Assembly: GCA_964416175.1 (NCBI GenBank)
Contig: CAYQDF010000006.1
Location: 1-64,000, forward strand
Direction: 5' to 3'
Origin: CAYQDF01 sp964416175
Lineage (GTDB): Bacteria; Chloroflexota; Anaerolineae; Anaerolineales; UBA4823
DNA length: 64,000 nt
Shown here: piece after piece, positions 51,650 through 60,037 of the stretch
Layout of the letters: every line of letters begins with the position of its first letter
How positions within the stretch are numbered: position 1 is the first letter of the stretch
Position numbers and translations under genes: made by a program
Notes under the pieces: generated by a model
What the model saw: the letters and a program-made list of their open reading frames with translations, nothing else
Told to the model about the DNA's origin: nothing
Database searches by the model: none

Positions 51650-54371
51650 AGGAAGGCGGGTTAACCTCGATGCGCCAGCCCTCCAGCGGGCGGCCACGCA
51701 GCAACCCGGCCGGGTCCGGGCCGAGCAGGATGACCTGCCAGCGGTGCAGGCCGCCCAGGCGGTCGAAGAAGCAGGGCACGGGCCCAATCAGGCGTGTGGT
51801 CCCCTGGCGCCCCTCGCCTTCGATCCATTCCCGGAGCTGGGCGGCAAGCGCCTCGGCTGCCCCTCGGGCTTTCGCCTCGCTGGTCTGGCGGGTCTCCAGG
51901 CGCACCAGCTGGTTGAAGGGCGGGTAGCCCAGTTCGCGGCGGTATCCCAATTCCCGGAGGTAGAACGCCTGGTAATCGTGTCCGGCGGCGGAGCGGATCA
52001 CGTAATGGTCAGGCTGGTAAGTCTGCAAGATCACTTCGCCGCCCAGCGGGCTGCGCCCGGCCCGCCCGGCTACCTGGGTCAGCACCTGGAACACGCGCTC
52101 CGCGGCGTGGAAATCCGGGAGATTGAGGCCGACATCCGCCAGCACCACGCCGACCAGGGTCACCAGGGGCAGGTCCAGCCCCTTTGCCAGCATCTGCGTC
52201 CCGATCAGGATATCGGCGCGGTGGGCCAGGAAATGGTCCAGGATCAGCTCGTGGGCGCCTTTGTGGCGGGTGGTGTCGTAATCCCAGCGCAGCGTGCGGG
52301 CACCGGGGAACAGCACCTGGATCTCGCTTTCCACCCGCTCGGTGCCCGTGCCGAACTGGCGGATGGCCGCGCTGCCGCAGTTCGGGCACGATGCCGGCAT
52401 CCCCCGCCGGTAGCCGCAGTGATGGCAAGTCAGACCGGTCGTTTCAGCCCCCTGCCGGCTTTTCCCCTCCTTGAGACCGGGCGGTCCGGCTGGGGTGAGG
52501 CTCCTGGGAGAGCGCGGCGGGGCGTGGTACGTGAGGGGCGTGCCGCAGCGCGGGCAGCGCAGGCTCTCTCCGCAGTCCCGGCAGAACACGTACGTCGCCG
52601 TTCCCCGCCGGTTCAAGAACAGGATCGCCTGCTGCCCGGCTTCGAGCACCCGGGCGAGGCCGGTTTGCAGGCTCCGGCTAAAGATCGAGCGGTTGCCCTT
52701 CTTTAGTTCCTGCCGCATGTCGATCACCCGCACCGGGGGCAGGTCGGTCGTCTCCGCCAGGTGTTCCAGGGGACGGTAGTGGGTGCGCGTTCTTTCTACG
52801 GGGAGCCCCCTGATCTGCTCGTCCAGCACCTGGCGGTGCGCCAGGATGCGGTCCGGCAGGCGCAGATAGCGCCAGCTGCCCTGATCGGCGCGGTACCGGC
52901 TCTCCAGGTCCGGGGTGGCGGAGCCTAACAGGCACACCGCGCCGGTCAGACGGGCGTAAGCGACGGCGACCTCCCGGGCGTGGTAGTAGGGGGGCGATTC
53001 GCTCTGGTAGTAGCTGTCGTCGTGGCACTCGTCGACCACGATCAAGCCGGGGTCCGGCAGGGGGGTGAACAGCGCGGAACGCGGCCCGACGATGACCCGC
53101 AACTCGCCGCGGCGGGCGCGCCGCCAGGTATCGTACCGTTCCCCCGGTGAAAGCCTGGAATGGACCAGCCCGACCAGCCCGGGGAAGCGCGCCTGGAAGC
53201 GGCGGACAGTCTGCGGAGTGAGCGCGATCTCGGGCACCAGGACCAGGGCGCTCCTACCCAGGCGGAGGACTTCCGCTGCGGCGTGCAGATAAATCTCCGT
53301 CTTTCCCGAGCCGGTGACGCCGTGCAGCAGAAAGGGGGCGCCGGTCTGCGCTTCCAGTCCAGCAGAGCTCTCTGGCGCGTTCCCTTGGGTGATGTTTCGT
53401 CCAGGCGCTTCGCCAGGTTCAGCGCCAGCTCGTCGCTGGCTGAGCCTGGCGAAGTCGGCGGAGATCGCGGTGCGGATCGCTTCCCAGGCGGCCTGCTGCT
53501 CCCGGATCAGCGGGGGCGGCTCCTTGGGGACGATATTCGATCCGGCCAGGGGGTCGCGCCAGGCCTGGCTCTCCCCCAAATGCACCAACCCCCGGTCAGC
53601 CAGGTAACGCAGGTCCGCGGCGCTCCCGCCGGTCGCGGCATAGACCCAGGCCACCTCCACCGGGCTGGGAGCCTGGGCCAGGCAGCGCAGGATCGCCCGG
53701 CGCCGGTGGAAAGCTTCGGAGCCTGGCCGACCGAGGGCGCCGTGTTGCTCCTCGACCGCCTCGGGTGGTATAGCGAGGCTGGCGGTGCGGACGGTCTTGG
53801 GTTTCACGACCGGGGGTTGTAAGACCGTCTGGCTGGTGACCAGCCCGCGCCGGAGTAAGGCGCGCATGGCCGACCGCCAGTTGGCCCGCGGCAACGCCCG
53901 GTCGAGCTGGCGCCCCAACAGCGGCCCGCGGCGGAAGAGAAGGTCCAGCAGGCGCCGTTGGAGGTCGGTCAGCTGCTGCGGGCCTGACGCGGCGGAGCGA
54001 CCTACCGCCCGATAGGACGTGTCGGCTACCTGCGCCAGCCCGACCGGCAACATCAGGCTGATGCAGGACGACAGAGGCGCCAGCGTGGTGTATGCCAGGT
54101 GCTCTGCCAGGGCCAGCTGGGCGGGCGTTACGGCGACTTCCGGGTCGATCAGGGCAAGCACCGCCTTCGTTTCCCTGACCGCTGGCGCCTCCACCTGGCG
54201 CAGGACCACGCCCTGGACGCGCTGCTTCCCGAAAGGGACTTCCACCAGGTGGCCGGGAATTACGACCCCCTCCAACTCCGGAGGCAGATGGTAGTGAAAG
54301 ACGCCTGACACCTGGGGGACGTTGACGGCGATCTCCAGGTAAGTCAGGGCGGGGGCAGGATCGGATTTCAC
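51642..54371 (-). CDS. priA: primosomal protein N' (replication restart helicase)
   Basis: 3'-to-5' helicase that reloads the replisome at stalled forks. The 909 residues are longer than usual (~730-820). Walker A is GVTGSGKTEIYLHAA, the Walker B box reads DECH where DEEH is usual, and motif III is LLGSATPDLES. Eight zinc cysteines lie in CRDCGESLRCPRCG and CHHCGY...CPNCGS. Start is GTG. An extra Gly/Ala/Arg-rich stretch at ~305-345, before Walker A, coincides with a DNA palindrome. It lies 16 bases after the CNNM gene. Confidence 0.93.
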   Translation of the reverse strand: MKSDPAPALTYLEIAVNVPQVSGVFHYHLPPELEGVVIPGHLVEVPFGKQRVQGVVLRQVEAPAVRETKAVLALIDPEVAVTPAQLALAEHLAYTTLAPLSSCISLMLPVGLAQVADTSYRAVGRSAASGPQQLTDLQRRLLDLLFRRGPLLGRQLDRALPRANWRSAMRALLRRGLVTSQTVLQPPVVKPKTVRTASLAIPPEAVEEQHGALGRPGSEAFHRRRAILRCLAQAPSPVEVAWVYAATGGSAADLRYLADRGLVHLGESQAWRDPLAGSNIVPKEPPPLIREQQAAWEAIRTAISADFARLSQRRAGAEPGEAPGRNITQGNAPESSAGLEAQTGAPFLLHGVTGSGKTEIYLHAAAEVLRLGRSALVLVPEIALTPQTVRRFQARFPGLVGLVHSRLSPGERYDTWRRARRGELRVIVGPRSALFTPLPDPGLIVVDECHDDSYYQSESPPYYHAREVAVAYARLTGAVCLLGSATPDLESRYRADQGSWRYLRLPDRILAHRQVLDEQIRGLPVERTRTHYRPLEHLAETTDLPPVRVIDMRQELKKGNRSIFSRSLQTGLARVLEAGQQAILFLNRRGTATYVFCRDCGESLRCPRCGTPLTYHAPPRSPRSLTPAGPPGLKEGKSRQGAETTGLTCHHCGYRRGMPASCPNCGSAAIRQFGTGTERVESEIQVLFPGARTLRWDYDTTRHKGAHELILDHFLAHRADILIGTQMLAKGLDLPLVTLVGVVLADVGLNLPDFHAAERVFQVLTQVAGRAGRSPLGGEVILQTYQPDHYVIRSAAGHDYQAFYLRELGYRRELGYPPFNQLVRLETRQTSEAKARGAAEALAAQLREWIEGEGRQGTTRLIGPVPCFFDRLGGLHRWQVILLGPDPAGLLRGRPLEGWRIEVNPPSLL
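53408..53454. repeat. palindromic repeat inserted in the priA coding region
   Basis: Arms at 53408-53429 and 53435-53454 are complementary over ~20 bases with one mismatch and a 2-base bulge. It encodes the segment RLSQRRAGAEPGEA just before the helicase Walker A motif, without breaking the frame. Confidence 0.65.
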
Positions 54372-54387
54372 TTTATTCGTCGAACGA

Positions 54388-55722
54388 TCAACCTGGAATT
54401 GTCCCCTTTTCCAGGCGCGCCAGCCTCACCCGAGAGATGCGCAGGCCGTCCATGGCCTCCACCTGGATGCGGAGGCCATCGCTCTCTATGGCGTCTTTCA
54501 CCTTGGGGATGCGGTTGAATTTACCGAGCACATACCCGGCAATGGTGTCGTAATTGCGGTCATTCAGATCCAGGCCGAGATTCTGGTTGACGTCTTCGAT
54601 CAGCGTCAGTCCATCGATCAGGTACGACCCGTCCGGGAGGGCCTGGATCTCCGGAGTGAACACGTCGAAGGGATCGCTGACCTCCCCGACGATCTCCTCC
54701 AGCAGGTCTTCCAGCGTCACCAGGCCGGCCGTGCCGCCGAACTCGTCCAGGACGAGCGCGATGTGCTGGCGGTTGTGGCGGAAGTGGTGGAGCAGGGCGC
54801 TGACGGAGATCGTCTCCGGCACGAAGATCGGCTCCCGCACCAAGGACCGCGCGGTGCAGGTTTCCCAGCCAGTGCTCTGCATGGCGCGCAGGATGTCTTT
54901 GACATGGACGACGCCCAGGATGTTGTCGAGGTCGTCGTCGTAGACCGGGAATTTCGTGTACGTCGATTCGGTTATCAATGAAACGATCTTGTCCAGCGGG
55001 AGGTCCGCTTCCACTGCGACGATTTCGGTGCGCGGGATCATGACCTGCCTCACCAGGAGGTCGCCGAAATTGAAGACCGCGTAGATCATCTCTCGTTCCG
55101 GGGGACGGATCAGACCGCCTTCGCTGCTGGCGGATACCAGCATCTTCAATTCTTCAACGGAATGCACCAGTTCATGCCCTGAGGCAGGCTGCACGCCGAT
55201 CAAGCGCAGCAGGGCGTTGCCGGTGCCGTTCAGCAGCCAGATCGCCGGTTTGAAGATCCATTCGCTCCACAGGGTCGGGCGGGCGATGAGCAAGGAGGTG
55301 CGTTCCGGGTTCTGCAGGGCGATGGATTTGGGCGCCAGCTCGCCGACGACCACGTGCAGGAAGGTGATCATCCCAAAGGCCAGACCCGCAGAGATGCTGT
55401 GCGCGACTCCCTCCTGGATGTTCGCCGGGAATAGATTCACGATCGGCTCCAGCAGGTGCGCCAGCGCAGGTTCCCCGATCCAGCCCAGGCCCAGGCTGGC
55501 CAGTGTGATGCCGAGCTGGGTGGCGGCGATCACCCGATCTGGGTTCTTCAAGGCTTTCTGGACCGCTGCGGCGGAGAGGTCGCCCCGCGAAACCAGTTCG
55601 GCGATGCGCGTATGGCGCACGCTCACCAGGGAGAATTCGGCGGCAACGAAAAAGCCGTTCAGCAGGACCAGGATGAAGACCGCGAACAGGCCGAGGACAT
55701 CAGCAGATATGGCGGTTTCCAT
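54388..55722 (-). CDS. CNNM/DUF21-CBS-CorC family membrane protein (hemolysin-like)
   Basis: A 444-residue protein. The CNNM (DUF21) transmembrane domain covers ~1-200 (FILVLLNGFFVAAEFSLVSV, LGITLASLGLGWIGEPALA), followed by two CBS domains (~215-340; VMIPRTEIVAVEADLPLDKI, GTAGLVTLEDLLEEIVGEV) and a C-terminal CorC/HlyC transporter-associated domain (DGSYLIDGLTLIEDVN). Members are thought to export or sense Mg2+ or Co2+. It lies between the Memo-like gene and priA in one minus-strand operon. Confidence 0.92.
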   Translation of the reverse strand: METAISADVLGLFAVFILVLLNGFFVAAEFSLVSVRHTRIAELVSRGDLSAAAVQKALKNPDRVIAATQLGITLASLGLGWIGEPALAHLLEPIVNLFPANIQEGVAHSISAGLAFGMITFLHVVVGELAPKSIALQNPERTSLLIARPTLWSEWIFKPAIWLLNGTGNALLRLIGVQPASGHELVHSVEELKMLVSASSEGGLIRPPEREMIYAVFNFGDLLVRQVMIPRTEIVAVEADLPLDKIVSLITESTYTKFPVYDDDLDNILGVVHVKDILRAMQSTGWETCTARSLVREPIFVPETISVSALLHHFRHNRQHIALVLDEFGGTAGLVTLEDLLEEIVGEVSDPFDVFTPEIQALPDGSYLIDGLTLIEDVNQNLGLDLNDRNYDTIAGYVLGKFNRIPKVKDAIESDGLRIQVEAMDGLRISRVRLARLEKGTIPG

Positions 55723-55728
55723 GGGGAG

Positions 55729-56592
55729 TCAACTGGTCCACGCGCTGCTTGTTTGGGTGATCACGGCGGCCGCATACCCGACCACTTCTGAGTAGTCTCC
55801 GGTCACGTCTCCGGAGGTGGCATGGTGGAGTACCTGCACCCGGTCGGCGCCCAGCTCCCGGGCCGCCCACAATACTGCCGCCAGCGCAAACCGCCCACAG
55901 GCGAAGCCCCTGCCTTCGTCTTCCACCCGGATCACGCCCTGCGGGTCGAATGCCTCCACCTGGCGCAGCAGCTCTGCGTCCAGGGCCTTCGCCTGGGTCT
56001 GCGGGTAGAAGTGGGAGAGGTCTGTGCTGGCGACCAGAAGGGAATTGCGACCGGAAAGCGTTTTCGCGAGAGCCTTGCCGAGCGTTCGGCTGACTTCCGC
56101 CGACTGGCTGCGAACCATGACCGGCAGCAGACGGAATGGGCCGGCCAGGGCGCGTTGGAGGAACGGCAGTTCGATCTCCAGGGAATGCTCCGGGTCGTTC
56201 CGCACGCGCGCGAGCCCAAACCCCAGGTCTTCGACCAGGAGGTCGTCCAATTCTTCCAGGGCGCCCTGCTCGATGTGGACCGGGCCGAGGGGGGTCTGGT
56301 ACGCTGCGTGGGCTGAGGTCAGCAGCGGCGGCTGGTAAGGGTGGTGCATGGGAGAGACGACCGCCACCAGGTCCGGTTGTAAGCCCCGCAGCGGCGCGAA
56401 GGCGTAGCCGGCCACCGGACCGGAGTAAAGGTGGCCGGCGTGGGGCGCGACGACCCCCACGATGCGGCCTTCGATGGGGGGTAGCTGGGCTGCGGCCATG
56501 TAATCATCCACGCTGCCGGCCAGGCGGCGCGCGTCGCCCGGGTACCAGCGGCCGGCGATGGGTGAGGGACGGGCATCGAGGGTGGTGTTCAT
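55729..56592 (-). CDS. Memo-family protein (AmmeMemoRadiSam system protein B)
   Basis: A 287-residue protein resembling MEMO1. PSPIAGRWYPGDARRLA at the start, GVVAPHAGHLYSGPVAGYAF and ASTDLSHFYPQTQAKALD with the candidate metal-binding His residues are conserved. The companion AMMECR1 and radical SAM genes are not in the window. ATG 56592 is chosen because the frame upstream crosses the promoter; an extended -10 TGCTAGAAT ends 11 bases before it. Function is uncertain. Confidence 0.85.
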   Translation of the reverse strand: MNTTLDARPSPIAGRWYPGDARRLAGSVDDYMAAAQLPPIEGRIVGVVAPHAGHLYSGPVAGYAFAPLRGLQPDLVAVVSPMHHPYQPPLLTSAHAAYQTPLGPVHIEQGALEELDDLLVEDLGFGLARVRNDPEHSLEIELPFLQRALAGPFRLLPVMVRSQSAEVSRTLGKALAKTLSGRNSLLVASTDLSHFYPQTQAKALDAELLRQVEAFDPQGVIRVEDEGRGFACGRFALAAVLWAARELGADRVQVLHHATSGDVTGDYSEVVGYAAAVITQTSSAWTS

Positions 56593-56603
56593 AATGCTGA
56601 TTA

Positions 56604-56612
56604 ATTCTAGCA
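56604..56612 (-). promoter_or_regulatory. extended -10 promoter of the Memo-CNNM-priA operon
   Basis: TGCTAGAAT on the minus strand, 11 bases before ATG 56592; no Shine-Dalgarno sequence fits between. Confidence 0.55.
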
Positions 56613-56655
56613 TAATCCAGACCCAATGTCCCATTCCCCGAATCCAGCTGTGTTA

Positions 56656-56712
56656 GGAGTTACGCAGTTCAGGCAACCTCCTACCAACTGGATAAGTCCT
56701 ATATGTTATACT
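56656..56712 (+). repeat. interspersed intergenic repeat, copy 2
   Basis: Shares GGAGTTACGCAG and the core AACCTCCTACCAACTG with the copy at 31311, and again ends next to a -10-like box (TATACT 56707-56712). Here it may drive the selenoprotein gene. Confidence 0.65.
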
Positions 56713-56796
56713 AATTTCATCCTGAAAGCCTGCTCCCGCCCAGGGATGGGCCGCAACCCAACCTGCATCCAGATATGATATAAGGAGACGATGCCG

Positions 56797-57033
56797 ATGA
56801 AGAAAGTCGAGCTGGTGTATTGTGCCGTCTGACATTACACAGAGCGCGCTGCCAGTCTGGCGGCTGAGCTGTTGAAGGAGTTCGAGTTCCAGATCGAGAG
56901 TCTAACCCTGGTGCCTTCCGATGGAGGCCGGTTTGAAGTCATGGTCGATGACCAGCTCGTATATTCCAAGCTCCGGACCGGCCGCCACGCCGAACCCGGG
57001 GAGATAGCCGGGCTGATTCGCAAACTGATTTAA
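56797..57033 (+). CDS. SelW/Rdx-family selenoprotein (Cys-x-x-Sec, UGA at 56830)
   Basis: A 78-residue thioredoxin-like redox protein read through an in-frame TGA (56830-56832) as selenocysteine. Residues 6-14 read LVYCAVUHY, which places Sec12 in the CxxU position of the Rdx/SelW/SelT/SelH family. The rest matches the family too: PSDGGRFEVMVDDQLVYS and KLRTGRHAEPGE. AAGGAGA lies 8 bases before ATG 56797. A hairpin at 56848-56864, with its loop 22 bases after the UGA, is a plausible bacterial SECIS. selD in the same window supports selenocysteine use. Standard gene calling misses this gene. The physiological thiol partner is unknown. Confidence 0.85.
56848..56864 (+). promoter_or_regulatory. 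candidate bacterial SECIS element of the SelW-like gene
   Basis: GCTGCCA pairs with TGGCGGC (one G-T pair) around the loop GTC, inside the coding region 16-32 bases after the UGA, where SelB would bind. Confidence 0.5.
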
Positions 57034-57099
57034 TCGAAATCCCCGATTTATTTGCGGGAATGCAGCTCCCAGGGTCTGGGGAAAGGATGAACGGGATCG

Positions 57100-57963
57100 A
57101 TGGAGATCTATCTTGCAGATGAACAGGCTTACCATTTCGTTCCGCGCTTCACCCTGGAAGTTGCGCGCGACCGGGTGGAACAGAAAAAAACCGGCCTGGT
57201 CGCCGGGACCCTGGGGTCGTTGTTCTCCCGCCCAGATCCTGGCGACATCCAATTGTCCAGCATCGAGAATCGTCTCGAGCCGTACTGGACCATCTCGGCT
57301 GCTGCGCGCACGGTATATGACCGCACACGCGCCTTCACAGTCCCAGTCAGCGGACCGGATGTCCAGCGCGTCAAGATATTTGGACAGGAGGTCCTCGTCG
57401 ACAAGAAGGTGAAAGAGGGGCCAGCTTTCTCCCTGGAGGGGGTCGAATCCTGCCTGGAAGAACGGCGCGCCGCGCGTTCCTTCGACGGCCTGACCGGTGA
57501 GAAATTCGACGCAGAGAAGTTCAAGGCATTTCCCAAGACAGTGATCGTCGACCTGGATAGCTTCAGCTCACCGGAGGCGGTAGTCATCCCGCCCCAGGTC
57601 AGGGCCGCGGCTGTGGTGCGGCAGGTCCTGGCTGAGGTGATCCGGCCCGTTCAGAGCGCCCAGGTGATCCACGAAGAGACGGTGCACGTCGAGGCCATCG
57701 AGCTGAACTTCCGCCCGGTCTATGCGTTCGAATACGAGTGGGCGGCAAAGGGTAAGCGGGTCGTGATTGAGTTTGACGCCCTGACCGGCGAGATGACCGC
57801 CGGCGGGAAGAAGCTCAGCGCTCAAATCAAAGGCATGGTCAGCCGGGACCTGCTGTTCGACATCACGGCCGATGCCGCAGGCATGCTGGTTCCCGGGGGC
57901 GGAATCGCTGTCAAACTGGTGAAGGCCGTCGTGGACCGCCCGAAATCGAACCAGATGAAATAA
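57100..57963 (+). CDS. hypothetical protein
   Basis: A 287-residue protein I do not recognise. It begins EIYLADEQAYHFVPRFTLEV, is rich in beta-strand-like alternation, and contains the pattern VVIEFDALTGEMTAGGKKLS near the C-terminus, which resembles a PepSY-like or similar beta hairpin. There is no signal peptide; the stretch DAAGMLVPGGGIAVKLVKAVV is weakly hydrophobic. It follows the SelW-like gene by 66 bases and precedes dtd by 17 bases in the same direction, so it may belong to a small operon. Confidence 0.65.
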   Translation: MEIYLADEQAYHFVPRFTLEVARDRVEQKKTGLVAGTLGSLFSRPDPGDIQLSSIENRLEPYWTISAAARTVYDRTRAFTVPVSGPDVQRVKIFGQEVLVDKKVKEGPAFSLEGVESCLEERRAARSFDGLTGEKFDAEKFKAFPKTVIVDLDSFSSPEAVVIPPQVRAAAVVRQVLAEVIRPVQSAQVIHEETVHVEAIELNFRPVYAFEYEWAAKGKRVVIEFDALTGEMTAGGKKLSAQIKGMVSRDLLFDITADAAGMLVPGGGIAVKLVKAVVDRPKSNQMK

Positions 57964-57980
57964 GCAGCTGTTGAAGATCA

Positions 57981-58418
57981 ATGCGCATCGTACTGCAACG
58001 CGTATCCCGGGCAGCGGTCAGCGTCGGCGAGCGGCGGGTGGCGCAGATCGGTCCCGGTGTGGTGATCCTCGTGGGGGTCGGCCCCACTGACGGTGAAGAG
58101 CAGGTGCAATACCTGGCCGAGAAGATCGCCAACCTGCGGATCTTCGAAGACGAAGATGGCAAGATCAACCGCTCCCTGCTGGAAGTGGGCGGGGAGGCGA
58201 TCGTCGTATCGCAGTTCACGCTCTACGCGGACACGCGCAAAGGGCGGAGGCCGTCTTTCACCGGGGCCGCCCTGGCAGAGGCTGCCGCTCCGCTGGTGGA
58301 GAAGCTCGCCGCGCGCCTCTCGGAGCTGGGGGTCCCGACTCAAACCGGCGAATTTGGGGCTCACATGCTGGTCGAGATCGCCAACGATGGCCCGGTGACG
58401 ATCTGGTTAGAACGCTGA
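57981..58418 (+). CDS. dtd: D-aminoacyl-tRNA deacylase
   Basis: Removes D-amino acids (and glycine mischarged on tRNA(Ala)) from tRNA. The 145 residues carry MRIVLQRVSRAAVSV, the catalytic SQFTLYADTRKGRRPSF segment and the C-terminal NDGPVTIWLE, which contains the cross-subunit Gly-Pro motif. Full length. It overlaps the convergent PyrD-like gene by 12 bases. Confidence 0.95.
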   Translation: MRIVLQRVSRAAVSVGERRVAQIGPGVVILVGVGPTDGEEQVQYLAEKIANLRIFEDEDGKINRSLLEVGGEAIVVSQFTLYADTRKGRRPSFTGAALAEAAAPLVEKLAARLSELGVPTQTGEFGAHMLVEIANDGPVTIWLER

Positions 58419-59222
58419 GCCGCGGTCGAAGCTGCCCCGGAGCGCTGTCCACCCCAACCGCCAGAGAACGGCGTCCACCTGGATCGCGATCGCCCCGGCG
58501 GAAAGCATGGTATCAGCCTGCCGCTCGTTGAAGATCCCGCCGCCGCCGATCACCCGCAGCCCCATTCCTGCCAGGCGGCGCACCCCGGCCAGTGCCTGGG
58601 GGAAGAGGCCGGGGCCATAGAGGCGGCCGTTTACCAGCCTGCCATCCGGGCCGGCCAGAGTCCCGCGGGGCGGGCCCAGGCTGAATGCGTAGGCTGATTC
58701 AGCTCCCAGCGCCTCCGCGAGCTCCCCTGCCCGCTCCAGCGGCAGGCGCACGATCAGGGGGAGCTCCCCCTGCGCGGCGACCGCGATCTGGCGCGCTGCT
58801 GGCGCAGGACAGTCTGGGGGAATTCCGAGTTCGATCCCCGCCACCCCCTCGAGTGTTTCGAGGCGGGCGACCATATTTGCAAGCTCAGTCCCGAACTCTG
58901 GCCCGGTGCCCTGTGTATCCGTCGGAACATCGGGCAGCAGGTGCACGATGACCGGGATGGGCGAGCGCCTCCAGCGCGCTGCGTACTGGCGGACAGCTCT
59001 GTTCATCCCCGGATTGGGGTAGCCGCTGTGCAGCAAGAATCCGCCGGGGAAGCTCAGGCAGCTCCGAGACAGGGCTGGTACGCGCCGTTTCCGGCTGATG
59101 GGATTGGTGACGAACGCTCCCAGCCTGGATAGATCGAAAGGGCCATGCGGGGAGGGAGCGAATCCGAGGCTTCCTGCAGCGTTCAGCAGGGGTGGATCGA
59201 ACGTGAGGTCGTATTTGGACAT
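58407..59222 (-). CDS. dihydroorotate dehydrogenase-like flavoprotein, divergent
   Basis: A 271-residue TIM-barrel of the PyrD type, shorter than usual (~300-310). LLNAAGSLGF at the start and GLRVIGGGGIFNERQADTML plus AIQVDAVLWRLG at the end are FMN-phosphate-binding segments. However, the active-site loop normally written NxSCPN is replaced by LGIPPDC, and the usual KTxTxxPRxGNPxPR region is changed to TNPISRKRRVPALSR. It is paired with a PyrK-like gene 80 bases upstream. True dihydroorotate oxidation is therefore uncertain; a changed substrate is possible. Confidence 0.7.
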   Translation of the reverse strand: MSKYDLTFDPPLLNAAGSLGFAPSPHGPFDLSRLGAFVTNPISRKRRVPALSRSCLSFPGGFLLHSGYPNPGMNRAVRQYAARWRRSPIPVIVHLLPDVPTDTQGTGPEFGTELANMVARLETLEGVAGIELGIPPDCPAPAARQIAVAAQGELPLIVRLPLERAGELAEALGAESAYAFSLGPPRGTLAGPDGRLVNGRLYGPGLFPQALAGVRRLAGMGLRVIGGGGIFNERQADTMLSAGAIAIQVDAVLWRLGWTALRGSFDRGSAF

Positions 59223-59302
59223 GGGTCAGGATGCCGGTGAGAGCAGGATTTTCCGGAGATGAGACCTCTTATAGGGCGATAATCTTTTATGTCAGGACTG
59301 GA

Positions 59303-60031
59303 TTAAACCAATAATTTCGCGATATCGAACACCGGACCTTGCCGGCAGACCAGGCTCCAGGCCTCCCCGGTCCGCGGGGAATGTCTTGCCCGCGCCGCGC
59401 GGCTGGTTTGGATGGCGCACACCCCGCATTCCCCCAGGCCAGCGCAGGGCATGGGGGTCTCGACTAAAATCTGCCCGCGGTCCAAGAAGACGCCGTCAGA
59501 GTGCGCTCCCAATTGTTCCAGGATCTCCGGCAGCTTTTCCTGCGGAGCGTCGATCGCCAGAAAATCCGCCCAGACAAGGGCTTCCCCCAGGTCGATCAGG
59601 GGATAGGCCTCCAGGGAAGTTGGGAGCGGCGGGAGCGGGGCGTCGGTGAAGAGGGCGACCGCGTCGGGTGCCTGGAGGCCGGCAGCCAGGGGCAGGAGGC
59701 GGGCGGCGGTCTGCCCGGCCGCGATCAGCGCCAGCCGTTTGGCCTCCCCCGGGATGTGGAACCCGTTCCCTAGCGGCCCGCACAGGACCAGTCCTGTTCC
59801 CGGGCGCCAATCACCCGGGATGGGGGGCGCGCAGAGGAAGCCGCCCGGTACAGGTCCAGCGAAATAGAGCGGCGTACCGAGGATGTCCTCCTCAGCCACG
59901 GCCAGGAGGTATTGGCCGGGCTGGGGGATGGCTCCCGGCGGGCAGGCGATCCCTGCATAGGGGGCCTGCCGGATATTGGCTCTGCCCGGCTGGAGATGGA
60001 TCTCAGTGACTCGCCCGGGATAGGTCCGCAT
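59303..60031 (-). CDS. pyrK: PyrK-like electron transfer subunit with 2Fe-2S site
   Basis: A 242-residue ferredoxin-reductase-type protein. A flavin-binding barrel at the N-terminus (PGQYLLAVAEEDILGTPLYF) and a nucleotide domain (GPLGNGFHIP, LIAAGQTAARLLPLA) are followed by the iron-sulfur cysteines in CAGLGECGVC with a later Cys in LVCRQGPVFD. This matches the electron transfer subunit of class 1B dihydroorotate dehydrogenase. It probably transfers electrons between NAD and the adjacent PyrD-like protein. An extended -10 (TGATACGAT) ends 6 bases before ATG. Confidence 0.82.
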   Translation of the reverse strand: MRTYPGRVTEIHLQPGRANIRQAPYAGIACPPGAIPQPGQYLLAVAEEDILGTPLYFAGPVPGGFLCAPPIPGDWRPGTGLVLCGPLGNGFHIPGEAKRLALIAAGQTAARLLPLAAGLQAPDAVALFTDAPLPPLPTSLEAYPLIDLGEALVWADFLAIDAPQEKLPEILEQLGAHSDGVFLDRGQILVETPMPCAGLGECGVCAIQTSRAARARHSPRTGEAWSLVCRQGPVFDIAKLLV

Positions 60032-60037
60032 GGCTGC

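Noticed and set aside
56791..56832. 12-14-codon peptide ending at TGA 56830
   Set aside because: The frame continues as a clear Rdx-family protein after the TGA, so a Sec codon explains it better than a stop or a pseudogene.
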